In this document: positions 49,709 through 57,246 of the stretch, in pieces
Layout: every line of letters starts with the position of its first letter
How positions within the stretch are numbered: position 1 is the first letter of the stretch
DNA from: an uncultured Clostridia bacterium
GTDB lineage: Bacteria > Bacillota > Clostridia > Oscillospirales > Oscillospiraceae
Length of the DNA stretch: 64,000 nucleotides
Assembly: GCA_947173485.1 (NCBI GenBank)
Contig: CAMWFH010000012.1
Span: 1 to 64,000, forward strand
Reading direction: 5' to 3'
The notes under the pieces: generated by a model
Databases searched by the model: none
What the model was told of the DNA's origin: nothing
Seen by the model: only the letters and a program-made list of their open reading frames with translations
Translations under genes and position numbers: made by a program

Positions 49709-50308
49709 TTATTTCGCCATCCCCTTCAGCGCCTGCCGGATGCTCTGCTCCAGGGGCTGGCCGTCCACGTCGATGCCCTTCAGAGCGGCCGCGATCTCCG
49801 CCTGGCTGTAGCCCAGCACCGCCAGAGCGGCGCTGGCCTCGCTCCGCTTGTTCTGGGGGATGACCGTGACCGCCGGTCCGCTCTCGCCAACGGCGGAGAG
49901 GGTCTGCCCTTTGGCCAGCTTGTCCTTCAGCTCCAGGATGACCCGCTGGGCGATCTTCTTCCCCACCCCAGGGGCGGTAGTCAGGGCCTTCTCGTCCCCG
50001 GTGATGATGCGCAGGGCCAGGTCCCCCGGACTGCTGGAGGACAGGATCGACAGCGCCGCCTTGGGGCCCACGCCGGAGACGGAGATCAGCTGCCGGAACA
50101 GGTTCAGCTCCTCCTGGGAGCCGAAGCCGTACAGCTCCATGGCGTCCTCCCGGACGTTCAGGTAGGTGTAGAGCTTGGCCTTGTCCCCCTTTTTCAAGTT
50201 AGACAGGGTGTAGGTGGTGGTCCGGCAGGCGTAGCCCACGCCGCCGCAGTCGATCACCGCCAGATAGGCCTCTATATGGGCCACGGTGCCGTTGAGGTAG
50301 TAGAACAT
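49709..50308 (-). CDS. ruvA: Holliday junction branch migration protein RuvA
   Basis: The 199-residue RuvA binds four-way junctions and loads RuvB. It starts MFYYLNGTVAHIEAYLAVID (OB domain), then has two helix-hairpin-helix motifs, SVSGVGPKAALSIL and TAPGVGKKIAQRVI, and a C-terminal RuvB-binding helix domain. ruvC is directly upstream; ruvB is not in the window. Confidence 0.96.
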   Translation of the reverse strand: MFYYLNGTVAHIEAYLAVIDCGGVGYACRTTTYTLSNLKKGDKAKLYTYLNVREDAMELYGFGSQEELNLFRQLISVSGVGPKAALSILSSSSPGDLALRIITGDEKALTTAPGVGKKIAQRVILELKDKLAKGQTLSAVGESGPAVTVIPQNKRSEASAALAVLGYSQAEIAAALKGIDVDGQPLEQSIRQALKGMAK

Positions 50309-50321
50309 ACTGGGCCCTCCC

Positions 50322-50843
50322 TTATCGGGTGTCGTATTTTTTCGGGTCGAACACCCGCTCCGTGTTCATGAGACTGGTGGCGCTGCGGCCATGGCAGAGG
50401 GCGATGGCCAGGGCATCGGCGGCATCATCGGGCCGGGGGATGCTCTGCATATGCAGGAGCCGCTGGGTCATCAGCATCACCTGCCGCTTCTCCGCCTTGC
50501 CGTAGCCCGCCACGGCCTGCTTCACCTGCATGGGGGTGTACTCAAAGACCGGGCACCCGGACCGCTCCACCTCCAGCAGGATGACCCCCCGGCCATGGGC
50601 CACGGCGATGCCGGTGGTGATGTTCTTGGTGAAGAACAGCTCCTCCACCGCCGCCTCATCCGGCCGGAACCGCTCCAACAGCTCCGCCATATCCTGGGCG
50701 ATCTGCAAAAGGCGGCGGGAGAGGGGGATGCCCGGAGGAGTGGTGATGACGCCGTACTGGACGAGCCGGTGCATACCGCGCTGGATATCCACCACGCCGA
50801 AGCCGATGGTCGCCACGCCGGGATCGATGCCTAAAACGCGCAT
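50322..50843 (-). CDS. ruvC: Crossover junction endodeoxyribonuclease RuvC
   Basis: The 173-residue RNase H-fold resolvase cuts Holliday junctions. The catalytic acids are Asp in LGIDPGVATIG (residue 7), Glu in AVEELFFTKN, and Asp in PRPDDAADALAIA. It has an extended C-terminus (NTERVFDPKKYDTR) slightly longer than in E. coli. It precedes ruvA by 13 bases. Confidence 0.96.
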   Translation of the reverse strand: MRVLGIDPGVATIGFGVVDIQRGMHRLVQYGVITTPPGIPLSRRLLQIAQDMAELLERFRPDEAAVEELFFTKNITTGIAVAHGRGVILLEVERSGCPVFEYTPMQVKQAVAGYGKAEKRQVMLMTQRLLHMQSIPRPDDAADALAIALCHGRSATSLMNTERVFDPKKYDTR

Positions 50844-50916
50844 GGGGCCCCTCCTTGTTGGGATAGCACTATATTACCAGACTTTGCATAAAAAGGCAAG
50901 AGCCGTCTTTGGACGC

Positions 50917-50944
50917 AAAAAGGAGGAAGGCAGAGCCTTCCCCC
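50917..50944 (-). terminator. Terminator of the SPOCS-LysM gene
   Basis: A 10-base stem with one mismatch (50922-50931 with 50935-50944) and a U-run (A5 at 50917-50921 on the plus strand) for leftward transcripts. Confidence 0.75.
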
Positions 50945-50952
50945 TTACCGGG

Positions 50953-52485
50953 TCACCGCTTTCTGGGGATGAGCAGGAGGCCGTCCCCGGCGATCTCCTC
51001 CTCCCGCTCCAAGCCGTTGGCCGCCAGGATATCGGCGCAGGTGCTGTGATGGCTTTTGGCAACGTCCCACAGCCGGGCCCCCTTGGCCACCCGCCGCAGC
51101 ACCACGGAGGGATGGACCTCCTCCTGGCTGTCCTCCTCCCAGGTGGCCTCCTGGATGCACAGCCGGCTCTTCTTCCGGCAGGTCTCCACCCGGAAGGCGG
51201 GCTGGAAGCGCAGCTCGATGCCCTCCTGGACGGCGGCGCACTGGATCTCCCCGGCACAGCTGGCCCAGATCCGGGCCACGGCGTCCCCCTCCAGCTCCAT
51301 ATCGGCGGAGAGGATCACGTCCCGCTCCGCGGAGAGGAGGCTGCCGTTCTCGTCGCAGTAGAGGACCCGCAGCAGGGCAGGGGCCTGGACGGAGGCGGCG
51401 TCTCCCTCCCGGCGGCAGGCCGCGGCGCCGCAGCGGACATGGGCGCAGATGACCTGCTTCACCGCCACGCCGGTCTCCACGATCTCCCGGGCGTTGTACT
51501 TCCGGGTATAGGACACCAGGTCCTCGCTGAGGCGCACAGGCTGGCTCTCCAGCTTCACCGTGCCAGTCAGGCCGTACAGGTCCGCCAGGTGCCGGACGTT
51601 CCGGCGCTCATAGACCTCCGCCACCGTCCGCATCTGAAGGTGCAGCGTGACCGTGTACTCATCGTCCATCCGCTGCTCGCTGCCCACCTGGAACTCGCAG
51701 TCCCGCAGCTCGAAGCTGGCCCGGGCCTCGCCCTGCTCCTCATCGGCGCTGGTCTCCAGCACCTGGGAGAAGGCGTATTCCTGGTCCAGGGTACACAGCT
51801 CATCGGCCTGGCTCCGGTAGAGCACCTCCGCCGTCACCACGCCCTTGACCACCAGCTTGTGCCCCAGGATCTTCAGCTCCGTGGGCGTCACCTCCACCTG
51901 GCTGGTCAGCAGCTCCCGGATGCCCTTCCGGCTGGCGGGGACCTGGAGCTCCTCCGTGAAATCCATATCCCGCTGGATGACCTCCGTCAGAAGGGCGCAG
52001 GTCCCCTCCTCCTCCAGGACCTGGATGCCCTCGCCCTCCTCCAGGCCGGTACATAGGGTGGTGGTCTGGGGGGCGTAGCCGGCGGGGGAGAGGCTGATAT
52101 CCGCCCGCAGCAGCAGCTTCCTGGGGTTCAGGAGCCGGGCGTCCAGGCTCTTCAGGGACGCCTGCAAGGCGCAGTGGGTACACCCCTCCAGCTCCTTGCC
52201 GTCGCAGTATGTACGGAACGGCATGGTCAGATGCAGCACCGCCGCGCCTCCTGTGCCGTCCGGCACGAACAGCACGGTGGCCTTCACCGCTCCGCCGATC
52301 TCCATCCGTCCCTCCATGCCGATCTCCCGGCTCTGGATCAGGACGATGCCGTCGGTATCTACCACCCGGGCCACGTCAGGGCAGTAGTCCGGTACGATGG
52401 TCTCCTGGGTGGTCTCGAAGGAAAAGGCCGGCACCTCGGCCACCTCATAATATTGCAGCGCTTCTTTTTTCAGTTTCAGTTCCAT
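50953..52485 (-). CDS. SPOCS (DUF3794) and LysM domain protein
   Basis: The 510-residue protein has repeated DUF3794/SPOCS regions (residues about 30-150, 170-290, 310-430) and a C-terminal LysM domain (RVAKGARLWDVAKSHHSTCA to LLLIPRKR) that should bind spore peptidoglycan. Related proteins are sporulation-specific in Clostridia. It starts with ATG 52485 after GGGAGG, just downstream of spoVM on the same strand, matching a sporulation group. Confidence 0.88.
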   Translation of the reverse strand: MELKLKKEALQYYEVAEVPAFSFETTQETIVPDYCPDVARVVDTDGIVLIQSREIGMEGRMEIGGAVKATVLFVPDGTGGAAVLHLTMPFRTYCDGKELEGCTHCALQASLKSLDARLLNPRKLLLRADISLSPAGYAPQTTTLCTGLEEGEGIQVLEEEGTCALLTEVIQRDMDFTEELQVPASRKGIRELLTSQVEVTPTELKILGHKLVVKGVVTAEVLYRSQADELCTLDQEYAFSQVLETSADEEQGEARASFELRDCEFQVGSEQRMDDEYTVTLHLQMRTVAEVYERRNVRHLADLYGLTGTVKLESQPVRLSEDLVSYTRKYNAREIVETGVAVKQVICAHVRCGAAACRREGDAASVQAPALLRVLYCDENGSLLSAERDVILSADMELEGDAVARIWASCAGEIQCAAVQEGIELRFQPAFRVETCRKKSRLCIQEATWEEDSQEEVHPSVVLRRVAKGARLWDVAKSHHSTCADILAANGLEREEEIAGDGLLLIPRKR

Positions 52486-52542
52486 AACGCTCCTCCCTCA
52501 TCAGGCGCTCTTCTTTGCCAATGTATGAGGGCGGGACAAGAG

Positions 52543-52617
52543 TCATTCCTTGATCTTGAAGATTTTTTTCAGGATGCCGGCCACCAGCTTTGGCGGTTTT
52601 ACGATGACGATCTTCAT
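52543..52617 (-). CDS. spoVM: Stage V sporulation protein M
   Basis: This 24-residue amphipathic peptide starts MKIVIVKPPKLVAG and ends in a basic tail. SpoVM marks the convex forespore membrane and anchors SpoIVA. The sequence has the family layout: short hydrophobic N-terminus, one or two prolines, then Lys-rich helix. AGGAGG lies eight bases before the ATG. It is far below usual gene-caller length and sits between a small membrane gene and the SPOCS-LysM gene. Confidence 0.85.
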   Translation of the reverse strand: MKIVIVKPPKLVAGILKKIFKIKE

Positions 52618-52632
52618 GACAGTTTCCTCCTA

Positions 52633-52800
52633 TTATTTCCGCAGGCAGGCGCTCCCGCAGGCGATCAGTACGAATGCGACCAAAAACAGCAGGAACCCCA
52701 CCGGAAAGATGGCTGTGATCAGGATGCCCGCACCCAAAGCCACGGCAAACAGCCCCAGCAGCCGTCCGCTGTTCCCGTTTTGACCATTGCAGCACCGCAC
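52633..52800 (-). CDS. Small membrane protein upstream of spoVM (55 aa)
   Basis: It starts with GTG at 52800 after AGGAGGGG. The N-terminus has two adjacent cysteines (RCCNGQNG), followed by two hydrophobic segments (LLGLFAVALGAGILITAIF and VGFLLFLVAFVLIACG). No family is recognised. It ends 15 bases before spoVM, so it is probably cotranscribed and may act in sporulation. Confidence 0.65.
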   Translation of the reverse strand: MRCCNGQNGNSGRLLGLFAVALGAGILITAIFPVGFLLFLVAFVLIACGSACLRK

Positions 52801-52886
52801 GGCAGCCCCTCCTTTCCCTGGTCCTCTTTCCAGTATATAGCGGCAGGGAGAAAAGGGTGCGGGCCTCTGCCCAACTGGATAAGAGC

Positions 52887-52919
52887 GGCGGGCAGCTATC
52901 GATGAGCCGCCCGCCTTTT
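52887..52919 (+). terminator. Terminator-like hairpin
   Basis: GGCGGGC (52887-52893) pairs with GCCCGCC (52909-52915), then TTTTC. It lies just after the stop of the leftward Rpn gene, though the T-run favours rightward transcripts. Confidence 0.5.
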
Positions 52920-52923
52920 CTAA

Positions 52924-53757
52924 TCATTGGTACCTGTCCGCTACCGAGCGGACATAATCCAGAGGCAGCTGCAAGACCTCTGCGATCTTCTGATGATCCA
53001 TGACTTTTATCAGCTTTTGGATGGTATCGACCTGTTCCGCAGCACGGCCCTTGGCTTCGCTCTCCTTCTGGATATGGTATCTCTCCATCTCCCAGACCTT
53101 CTCCTGGTCGAACAAGATGCTCATGACATCATACACCTCCTGTCCTCTGCTCCTAAAGAAGTCCACCAATATCCCCTGCTCGATGCACTGGCTGACGATC
53201 TTCTGGATCGTCTTCTGGCTGCGCCCATAGAGCCGGACCATCTCGCTCTCTATCTTGCAGAACGCGATATACTGCTCCAGGACATCCCAGGTCCCTCTCG
53301 CCTTCAACACATGGACCGTCACGTCCACATCCGCATGAGTGCTGTCGCCCATATACATATCCGACAGCCGCAGTACATCTGGCACATCCTGCCGCCCACC
53401 CGTATAGATGACATACAACTCCGGTTTCGGAATCTTGACCAGGGTCTCCCCATACAGCCACAGGCCGTTCTCCTGGATATAGCGGTCGTAGGTGTCCTCC
53501 AGGTACAGCGTCACGCGAAGGGGGACATTGGGACAAAACGTGCTTTGGGCCTCCGCCAGGATGATGAGCAGCTCCCGGACCTGGAGCCCTAGGTCGTTGT
53601 AGCGGCCATTAGAAAGCACGTTCTTTAATGTGATGATCTTGATGTCCGCCTCGGTTATATTGGTATCCTCCGGGTGCAGGACCTGATAGAGCTTTTTCGC
53701 TTCCGCCGGTTGGCTGAACAAAAATGTAAAGACACTGTCCTTCACGTTCCTCTTCAT
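52924..53757 (-). CDS. Rpn family PD-(D/E)XK nuclease/transposase-like protein
   Basis: The 277-residue protein has the Rpn-type core: ..NGRYNDLGLQVRELLIILAEAQS.. with the acidic residues and Gln of a PD-(D/E)XK site, followed by VPLRVTLYLEDTYDRYI and KIPKPELYVIYTG. A C-terminal helical segment (ESEAKGRAAEQVDTIQKLI) is typical. Such genes promote recombination or are remnants of mobile elements. It stands alone, with no terminal repeats or target duplication seen. Confidence 0.85.
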   Translation of the reverse strand: MKRNVKDSVFTFLFSQPAEAKKLYQVLHPEDTNITEADIKIITLKNVLSNGRYNDLGLQVRELLIILAEAQSTFCPNVPLRVTLYLEDTYDRYIQENGLWLYGETLVKIPKPELYVIYTGGRQDVPDVLRLSDMYMGDSTHADVDVTVHVLKARGTWDVLEQYIAFCKIESEMVRLYGRSQKTIQKIVSQCIEQGILVDFFRSRGQEVYDVMSILFDQEKVWEMERYHIQKESEAKGRAAEQVDTIQKLIKVMDHQKIAEVLQLPLDYVRSVADRYQ

Positions 53758-53837
53758 AGGATGCCCCCTTCCTGTTGCTCCTATTATAACAGGATCTCCG
53801 CCCAGTGTCTACATCCAAAAGCGGCATGGATGGATCT

Positions 53838-53880
53838 TAGCGCAGGACCTCCCCCATTTTGAGGGAGGTCCGTCTTGTTT
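53838..53880 (+). repeat. Terminator-like inverted repeat after the MFS gene
   Basis: A 9-bp stem (53845-53853 with 53863-53871) with T-rich sequence on the plus side only. As a leftward terminator for the MFS gene it lacks a U-run. Confidence 0.4.
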
Positions 53881-55166
53881 TATGAGCGTTCACGCCAGCG
53901 GCAGGCGCGCAGCCGCAGAGAGAAGAGCAGGCATACCAGCACACCGGCTACCCCGATGACAGCGAACAGCATCGCCGCGCCGCTGCCCTTCCCGCTGCCA
54001 AAAAGACGGGGGAGCAGGCTGTCCGGTGCCTGGACGGCCAGCAGCGGCTCGAAGGCCCGGTCCACCAGCGCCCCGCCCAGGAGATACCCCAAGGGGATGG
54101 TGAAGAATTGCAGGGTGTTCCGGCAGGCGTAGACCCGCCCCTGCATCTCCGGCGGGATGGTGCAGCGAAAGATCACATCCAAATTGGCGTTCATCACCGG
54201 GATCGCCAGCCAGCCCAGCAGCGCCCCTATGCACCATAGAGGGGTGGTCCGGCAGAAGGCCAGGATGAAGTTCTCCGTACTCATAGAAAAGAGCAGAGAG
54301 AAGCAGATGGTCCGCACCCGGTCCTTGGGCGGGGGCAGGAGCGTCACCAGCAGGCTGCCCAAAAGGGTGGCGATGCCGGCGCAGCCGTTCACCGCGCCCA
54401 GAGCCCTCTCGCCGGCGGTAGGCAGCACCATCGCCGGCAGAGCCGCGTTATAGATGGAGGCGATCAGGTTGATGCTGGCCAGGAACGCGATCAAGGTCAG
54501 GATCAGCGGCTCACGGCGCAGCCAGGCGAGTCCCGCCCGGGCGGAGGCCAGTACGCTCTCCCGGTCCTCCCGGGGGCGTGGGGTCTCCGGGAGCGGGATG
54601 CACAGCCAGAGGGTCAGGAACGCCAGGGCGAAGGTGGTCAGGTCCACCGCGATCACTGCCCCCATCCCCGCCAGGGAGAAGAGGACCGAGGCCAGGACCG
54701 GGGTCAGGATGGAGTGGAGCGCCTGGGAGAGGGAACGGAGGCCGCTGGTCTTTTGATAGTACCGCTCCGGCACCAGCAGGGTGGCCGCCACCTCGCTGGC
54801 GGGCTGCTGGACGGTGTTCATCAGTCCGTTGACAGCATTGAGGGCGTAGAGATGCCACGCCGCCAGCCGTCCCGTCCCCAGCAGCGCCAGCACCACAAGG
54901 GTACAGCAGGCCGCCAGGGCATCGCAGGCCAGCATGGTCCGCTTCTTGTTCCACCGGTCGCTGAGGGCCCCGGCAAAGATGCTCATGACCACATAGGGCG
55001 CATAGGAGCAGACGGTCAGCAGCGCCGTTTGCAGGGCGGAACCGGTCCGTTGGTACAGCCACAACACCAGCGCGTAGCTGGTCATGCCGCTGCCCAGGGT
55101 GGAAAGGGATTGGGTGCTCCAGAGCAGGAGATAGGGCCGCAGGGCCCGGAGATCTTGTTTGTTCAT
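53880..55166 (-). CDS. MFS transporter (probable drug efflux)
   Basis: The 428-residue membrane protein has 12 predicted helices, the MFS motif between helices 2 and 3 (GALSDRWNKKRTM), and a cytoplasmic mid-loop (PETPRPREDRES). It is of the MFS_3/MefA-like efflux type. ATG 55166 follows AGGAG. The leader upstream carries a 12-codon peptide and a 10-bp hairpin, suggesting control by ribosome stalling, as known for Gram-positive antibiotic pumps and methylases. The substrate is not known. Confidence 0.9.
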   Translation of the reverse strand: MNKQDLRALRPYLLLWSTQSLSTLGSGMTSYALVLWLYQRTGSALQTALLTVCSYAPYVVMSIFAGALSDRWNKKRTMLACDALAACCTLVVLALLGTGRLAAWHLYALNAVNGLMNTVQQPASEVAATLLVPERYYQKTSGLRSLSQALHSILTPVLASVLFSLAGMGAVIAVDLTTFALAFLTLWLCIPLPETPRPREDRESVLASARAGLAWLRREPLILTLIAFLASINLIASIYNAALPAMVLPTAGERALGAVNGCAGIATLLGSLLVTLLPPPKDRVRTICFSLLFSMSTENFILAFCRTTPLWCIGALLGWLAIPVMNANLDVIFRCTIPPEMQGRVYACRNTLQFFTIPLGYLLGGALVDRAFEPLLAVQAPDSLLPRLFGSGKGSGAAMLFAVIGVAGVLVCLLFSLRLRACRWRERS

Positions 55167-55209
55167 CGACTTTGCTCCTTTGGTTTTTTCAAGATACCAA
55201 ATACGCAAA

Positions 55210-55250
55210 GTCTGAGGACATCACCTATCCTCCATGGGGCGTCCTCAGAC
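55210..55250 (-). promoter_or_regulatory. Leader hairpin (attenuator candidate) before the MFS gene
   Basis: A perfect 10-bp stem GTCTGAGGAC/GTCCTCAGAC (55241-55250 with 55210-55219), with TTTGCGTATTT after it in the direction of transcription. The stop codon of the leader peptide lies in the first arm. Confidence 0.6.
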
Positions 55251-55283
55251 CCTGCATGGAGCGAAGCGGATGCACAGTTTCAT
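55245..55283 (-). CDS. 12-residue leader peptide upstream of the MFS gene
   Basis: ATG 55283 opens MKLCIRFAPCRV, ending at TGA 55245-55247. AGGGA lies five bases upstream. Because the stop codon is in the 5' arm of the hairpin, a stalled or slow ribosome would block hairpin formation and allow readthrough into the MFS gene. Function is inferred from this architecture. Confidence 0.6.
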   Translation of the reverse strand: MKLCIRFAPCRV

Positions 55284-55299
55284 CGTATTCCCTCTGTTT

Positions 55300-55635
55300 T
55301 CAAGCGGTGGGCGGTGTTTTCTTCTTTTTTGGCTTGGGGAAGGGCAGTTCCTCCCAGCCGGCCCGGAGGAGGGCAGCCATGGCCTCCCGGTCCTCGATAT
55401 CGTCCAGGCGGAAGTAATCCTTGGCCCCCTCGTAGGGCGGGGCCAGCACCGGCTGGCCTAAGAGGGCCCGGCCCGCCTCGGTAGGCTTGATGTAGACCGT
55501 GTCGTCACAGACCAGCCCCACCAGCTTGCCGTCCAGATAGAAGCCGTACTCCCCAAACATCTTCTTGTAGGTGACCTCTCCGGCCTTGGAGAACTGGTCA
55601 GCTACATAGTCCATGAACTCTTTGCCCGTTGCCAT
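55300..55635 (-). CDS. TfoX/Sxy N-terminal domain protein
   Basis: The 111-residue protein has VTYKKMFGEYGFYLDGKLVG and FRLDDIEDREAM, the TfoX N-terminal domain, and a short Lys/Pro tail. Full Sxy/TfoX proteins control competence in Gammaproteobacteria, but stand-alone N-domains in Firmicutes have no known role. It lies 14 bases after asnA and is probably cotranscribed. Confidence 0.87.
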   Translation of the reverse strand: MATGKEFMDYVADQFSKAGEVTYKKMFGEYGFYLDGKLVGLVCDDTVYIKPTEAGRALLGQPVLAPPYEGAKDYFRLDDIEDREAMAALLRAGWEELPFPKPKKKKTPPTA

Positions 55636-55649
55636 AGACGCTCCCTCCC

Positions 55650-56660
55650 TTACAGCAGGTGGACCCCGGCGGCGGCGCAGGCGTCCATGGTCTCCTGGTC
55701 CCAGAGGCTGACCTGGACCTCGCCGATGTGGCAGCAGCCGGTCATCAGCATACAGAGGCGGCTCTGGCCGATACCGCCGCCCATGGTCAGGGGCAGCTCA
55801 CCGTTCAGGAGCATCCTATGGAAGGGCAGGCTCCGCCGCTCGTCCTTGCCGGCCAGGGACAGCTGCCTGTCCAGGCTCTCCGGGTCCACCCGGATGCCCA
55901 TGGAGGAGATCTCAAAGGCCCGCTGGAGGGTCTCGTTCCACATGAGGATATCCCCGTTGAGCTGCCAGTCGTCATAGTCAGGGGCCCGGCCATCGTGGGG
56001 CTTGCCGCTCTTGAGCTTGCCCCCGATCTGCATCAGGAACACGGTGGGATGGGTCTTTAGGAATTCCGTCTCCCGGTCGCTGGGGGAGAGGGAGGGGTAC
56101 ATATCCTCCAGCTCCTGGGTGGTGATGAAGGTGACCTCCCGGCTGAGCTTCACATGGAGCTGGGGGAAGGCCCGGCGGAGGGCGTCGCAGGTGTCGCACA
56201 CCGCGCCCACGATGGAGCGGACGGTCTGTTTCAGGTACACCTCGTTTCGGTCCTCCCGGGTGATGACCTTCTCCCAGTCCCACTGGTCCACATAGATGGA
56301 GTGGAGATTGTCCAGGGCCTCGTCCCGGCGGATGGCGTTCATATCGGTGTAGAGCCCGTTGCCGGGAAAGAACTCGTACTGCTTCAGCGCCAGCCGCTTC
56401 CACTTGGCCAGGGAGTGGACCACCACGCCGTCCGCGCCGCCCACGGCGGGGATATCGAAGGCCACCGCCCGCTCCACGCCGTTCAGGTCGTCATTGAGGC
56501 CGCTGTCGGCCCGGACGAAGAGGGGCGCGGAGACCCGGCGGAGATTGAGGGCCCGCTTCAAATTATCTTGGAAGCTGCTCTTGATGAACTCGATGGCGCA
56601 CTGCATATCGTACACCTGCAAGGGCGTGACATAGCCCTGGGGGATGATGGTCTTGCTCAT
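55650..56660 (-). CDS. asnA: Aspartate-ammonia ligase
   Basis: The 336-residue class II tRNA synthetase-like enzyme makes asparagine from aspartate, ammonia and ATP. It has RVSAPLFVRADSGLNDDLNG, FPGNGLYTDMNAIRRDE, VDQWDWEKVI and the C-terminal GGGIGQSRLCML, all AsnA signatures. AGGAGGT precedes the ATG. It heads a leftward group with tfoX and the MFS gene. Confidence 0.96.
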   Translation of the reverse strand: MSKTIIPQGYVTPLQVYDMQCAIEFIKSSFQDNLKRALNLRRVSAPLFVRADSGLNDDLNGVERAVAFDIPAVGGADGVVVHSLAKWKRLALKQYEFFPGNGLYTDMNAIRRDEALDNLHSIYVDQWDWEKVITREDRNEVYLKQTVRSIVGAVCDTCDALRRAFPQLHVKLSREVTFITTQELEDMYPSLSPSDRETEFLKTHPTVFLMQIGGKLKSGKPHDGRAPDYDDWQLNGDILMWNETLQRAFEISSMGIRVDPESLDRQLSLAGKDERRSLPFHRMLLNGELPLTMGGGIGQSRLCMLMTGCCHIGEVQVSLWDQETMDACAAAGVHLL

Positions 56661-56707
56661 GGTATGACCTCCTATGATCGGATGCCGTCAAAACGGCGAG
56701 TGGGGCT

Positions 56708-56736
56708 ATTATACTACGATCTGGTCCAGATGAAAA
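56708..56736 (-). promoter_or_regulatory. Promoter of asnA
   Basis: On the minus strand: TTTTCA (56731-56736), a 17-base spacer, TATAAT (56708-56713). Confidence 0.6.
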
Positions 56737-56763
56737 GGAAAATTTTTTCTTGGGGCCATCAAA

Positions 56764-56792
56764 TTGACAACGCTGGCTGGATATGGTAAGAT
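56764..56792 (+). promoter_or_regulatory. Promoter of the structured region before purB
   Basis: TTGACA (56764-56769), a 17-base spacer, TAAGAT (56787-56792), back to back with the asnA promoter. Confidence 0.65.
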
Positions 56793-56798
56793 CATGAT

Positions 56799-57097
56799 AT
56801 ACAAAAAGAAGTGGCCTGCCTGTCCTACTCAGAGCAGGAGGCCAAAATAGACCTTACAGTACAAAATTTCCAAGTCGATCTCCCCTGACGGGGAAAATCC
56901 ATAAAACAATATGGTGACGATCGATAAGATCCTGCATATTTGTCCATTGTATTTTGTGAGATAGAATGATACCCTATGGACATATTTAGTTAAAGTTTTT
57001 TAGTGTTTCATCGAGGACAACTGTATACCGCCGGTCCGGCCGGCTGGGAAGTCCCCCTTCTGACCAGGAAGGAGCGGAGGTTCGCCTCCGCTCTTTT
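56799..57097 (+). ncRNA. Unassigned structured leader or small RNA upstream of purB
   Basis: About 300 nt without a gene. Visible elements are a GC hairpin (56813-56843), a helix TCGATC/GATCGA (56875-56880 with 56919-56924) enclosing two small hairpins (CCCC/GGGG 56882-56893; CCAT/ATGG 56899-56914), an outer ACAAAAT/ATTTTGT pair (56861-56867 with 56951-56957), and TGTCCAT/ATGGACA (56941-56947 with 56976-56982) followed by a T-rich stretch. It could be a purine-related leader or an independent RNA; I match it to no known class. Confidence 0.45.
57072..57097 (+). terminator. Terminator upstream of purB
   Basis: A 9-bp GC stem (57072-57080 with 57085-57093), loop TTCG and TTTT. It could end the upstream RNA or act as an attenuator of purB. 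Confidence 0.8.
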
Positions 57098-57246
57098 GTG
57101 CTAAAGTAGGGAGATCATCGTGCAAAAGCACCAAAGGGCGGCCCTCTTTTTTTCACCGGCTGAACGAAAATGTGCTGTCTGTCCTGTGAAAGTGGGAGGA
57201 TCTTACCAATATGGCAGAAGATGCCTTCTGCCATCGAGGAGGCAAT

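Noticed and set aside
52924..53757. An insertion sequence around the Rpn-type gene
   Set aside because: No terminal inverted repeats or flanking direct repeats are visible; only the single gene is present.
56799..57097. Purine riboswitch, ZTP riboswitch or SRP RNA before purB
   Set aside because: The conserved core sequences of these classes are not present. GACCAGGAAGGAGC resembles the SRP loop only in part and lies in a different fold.
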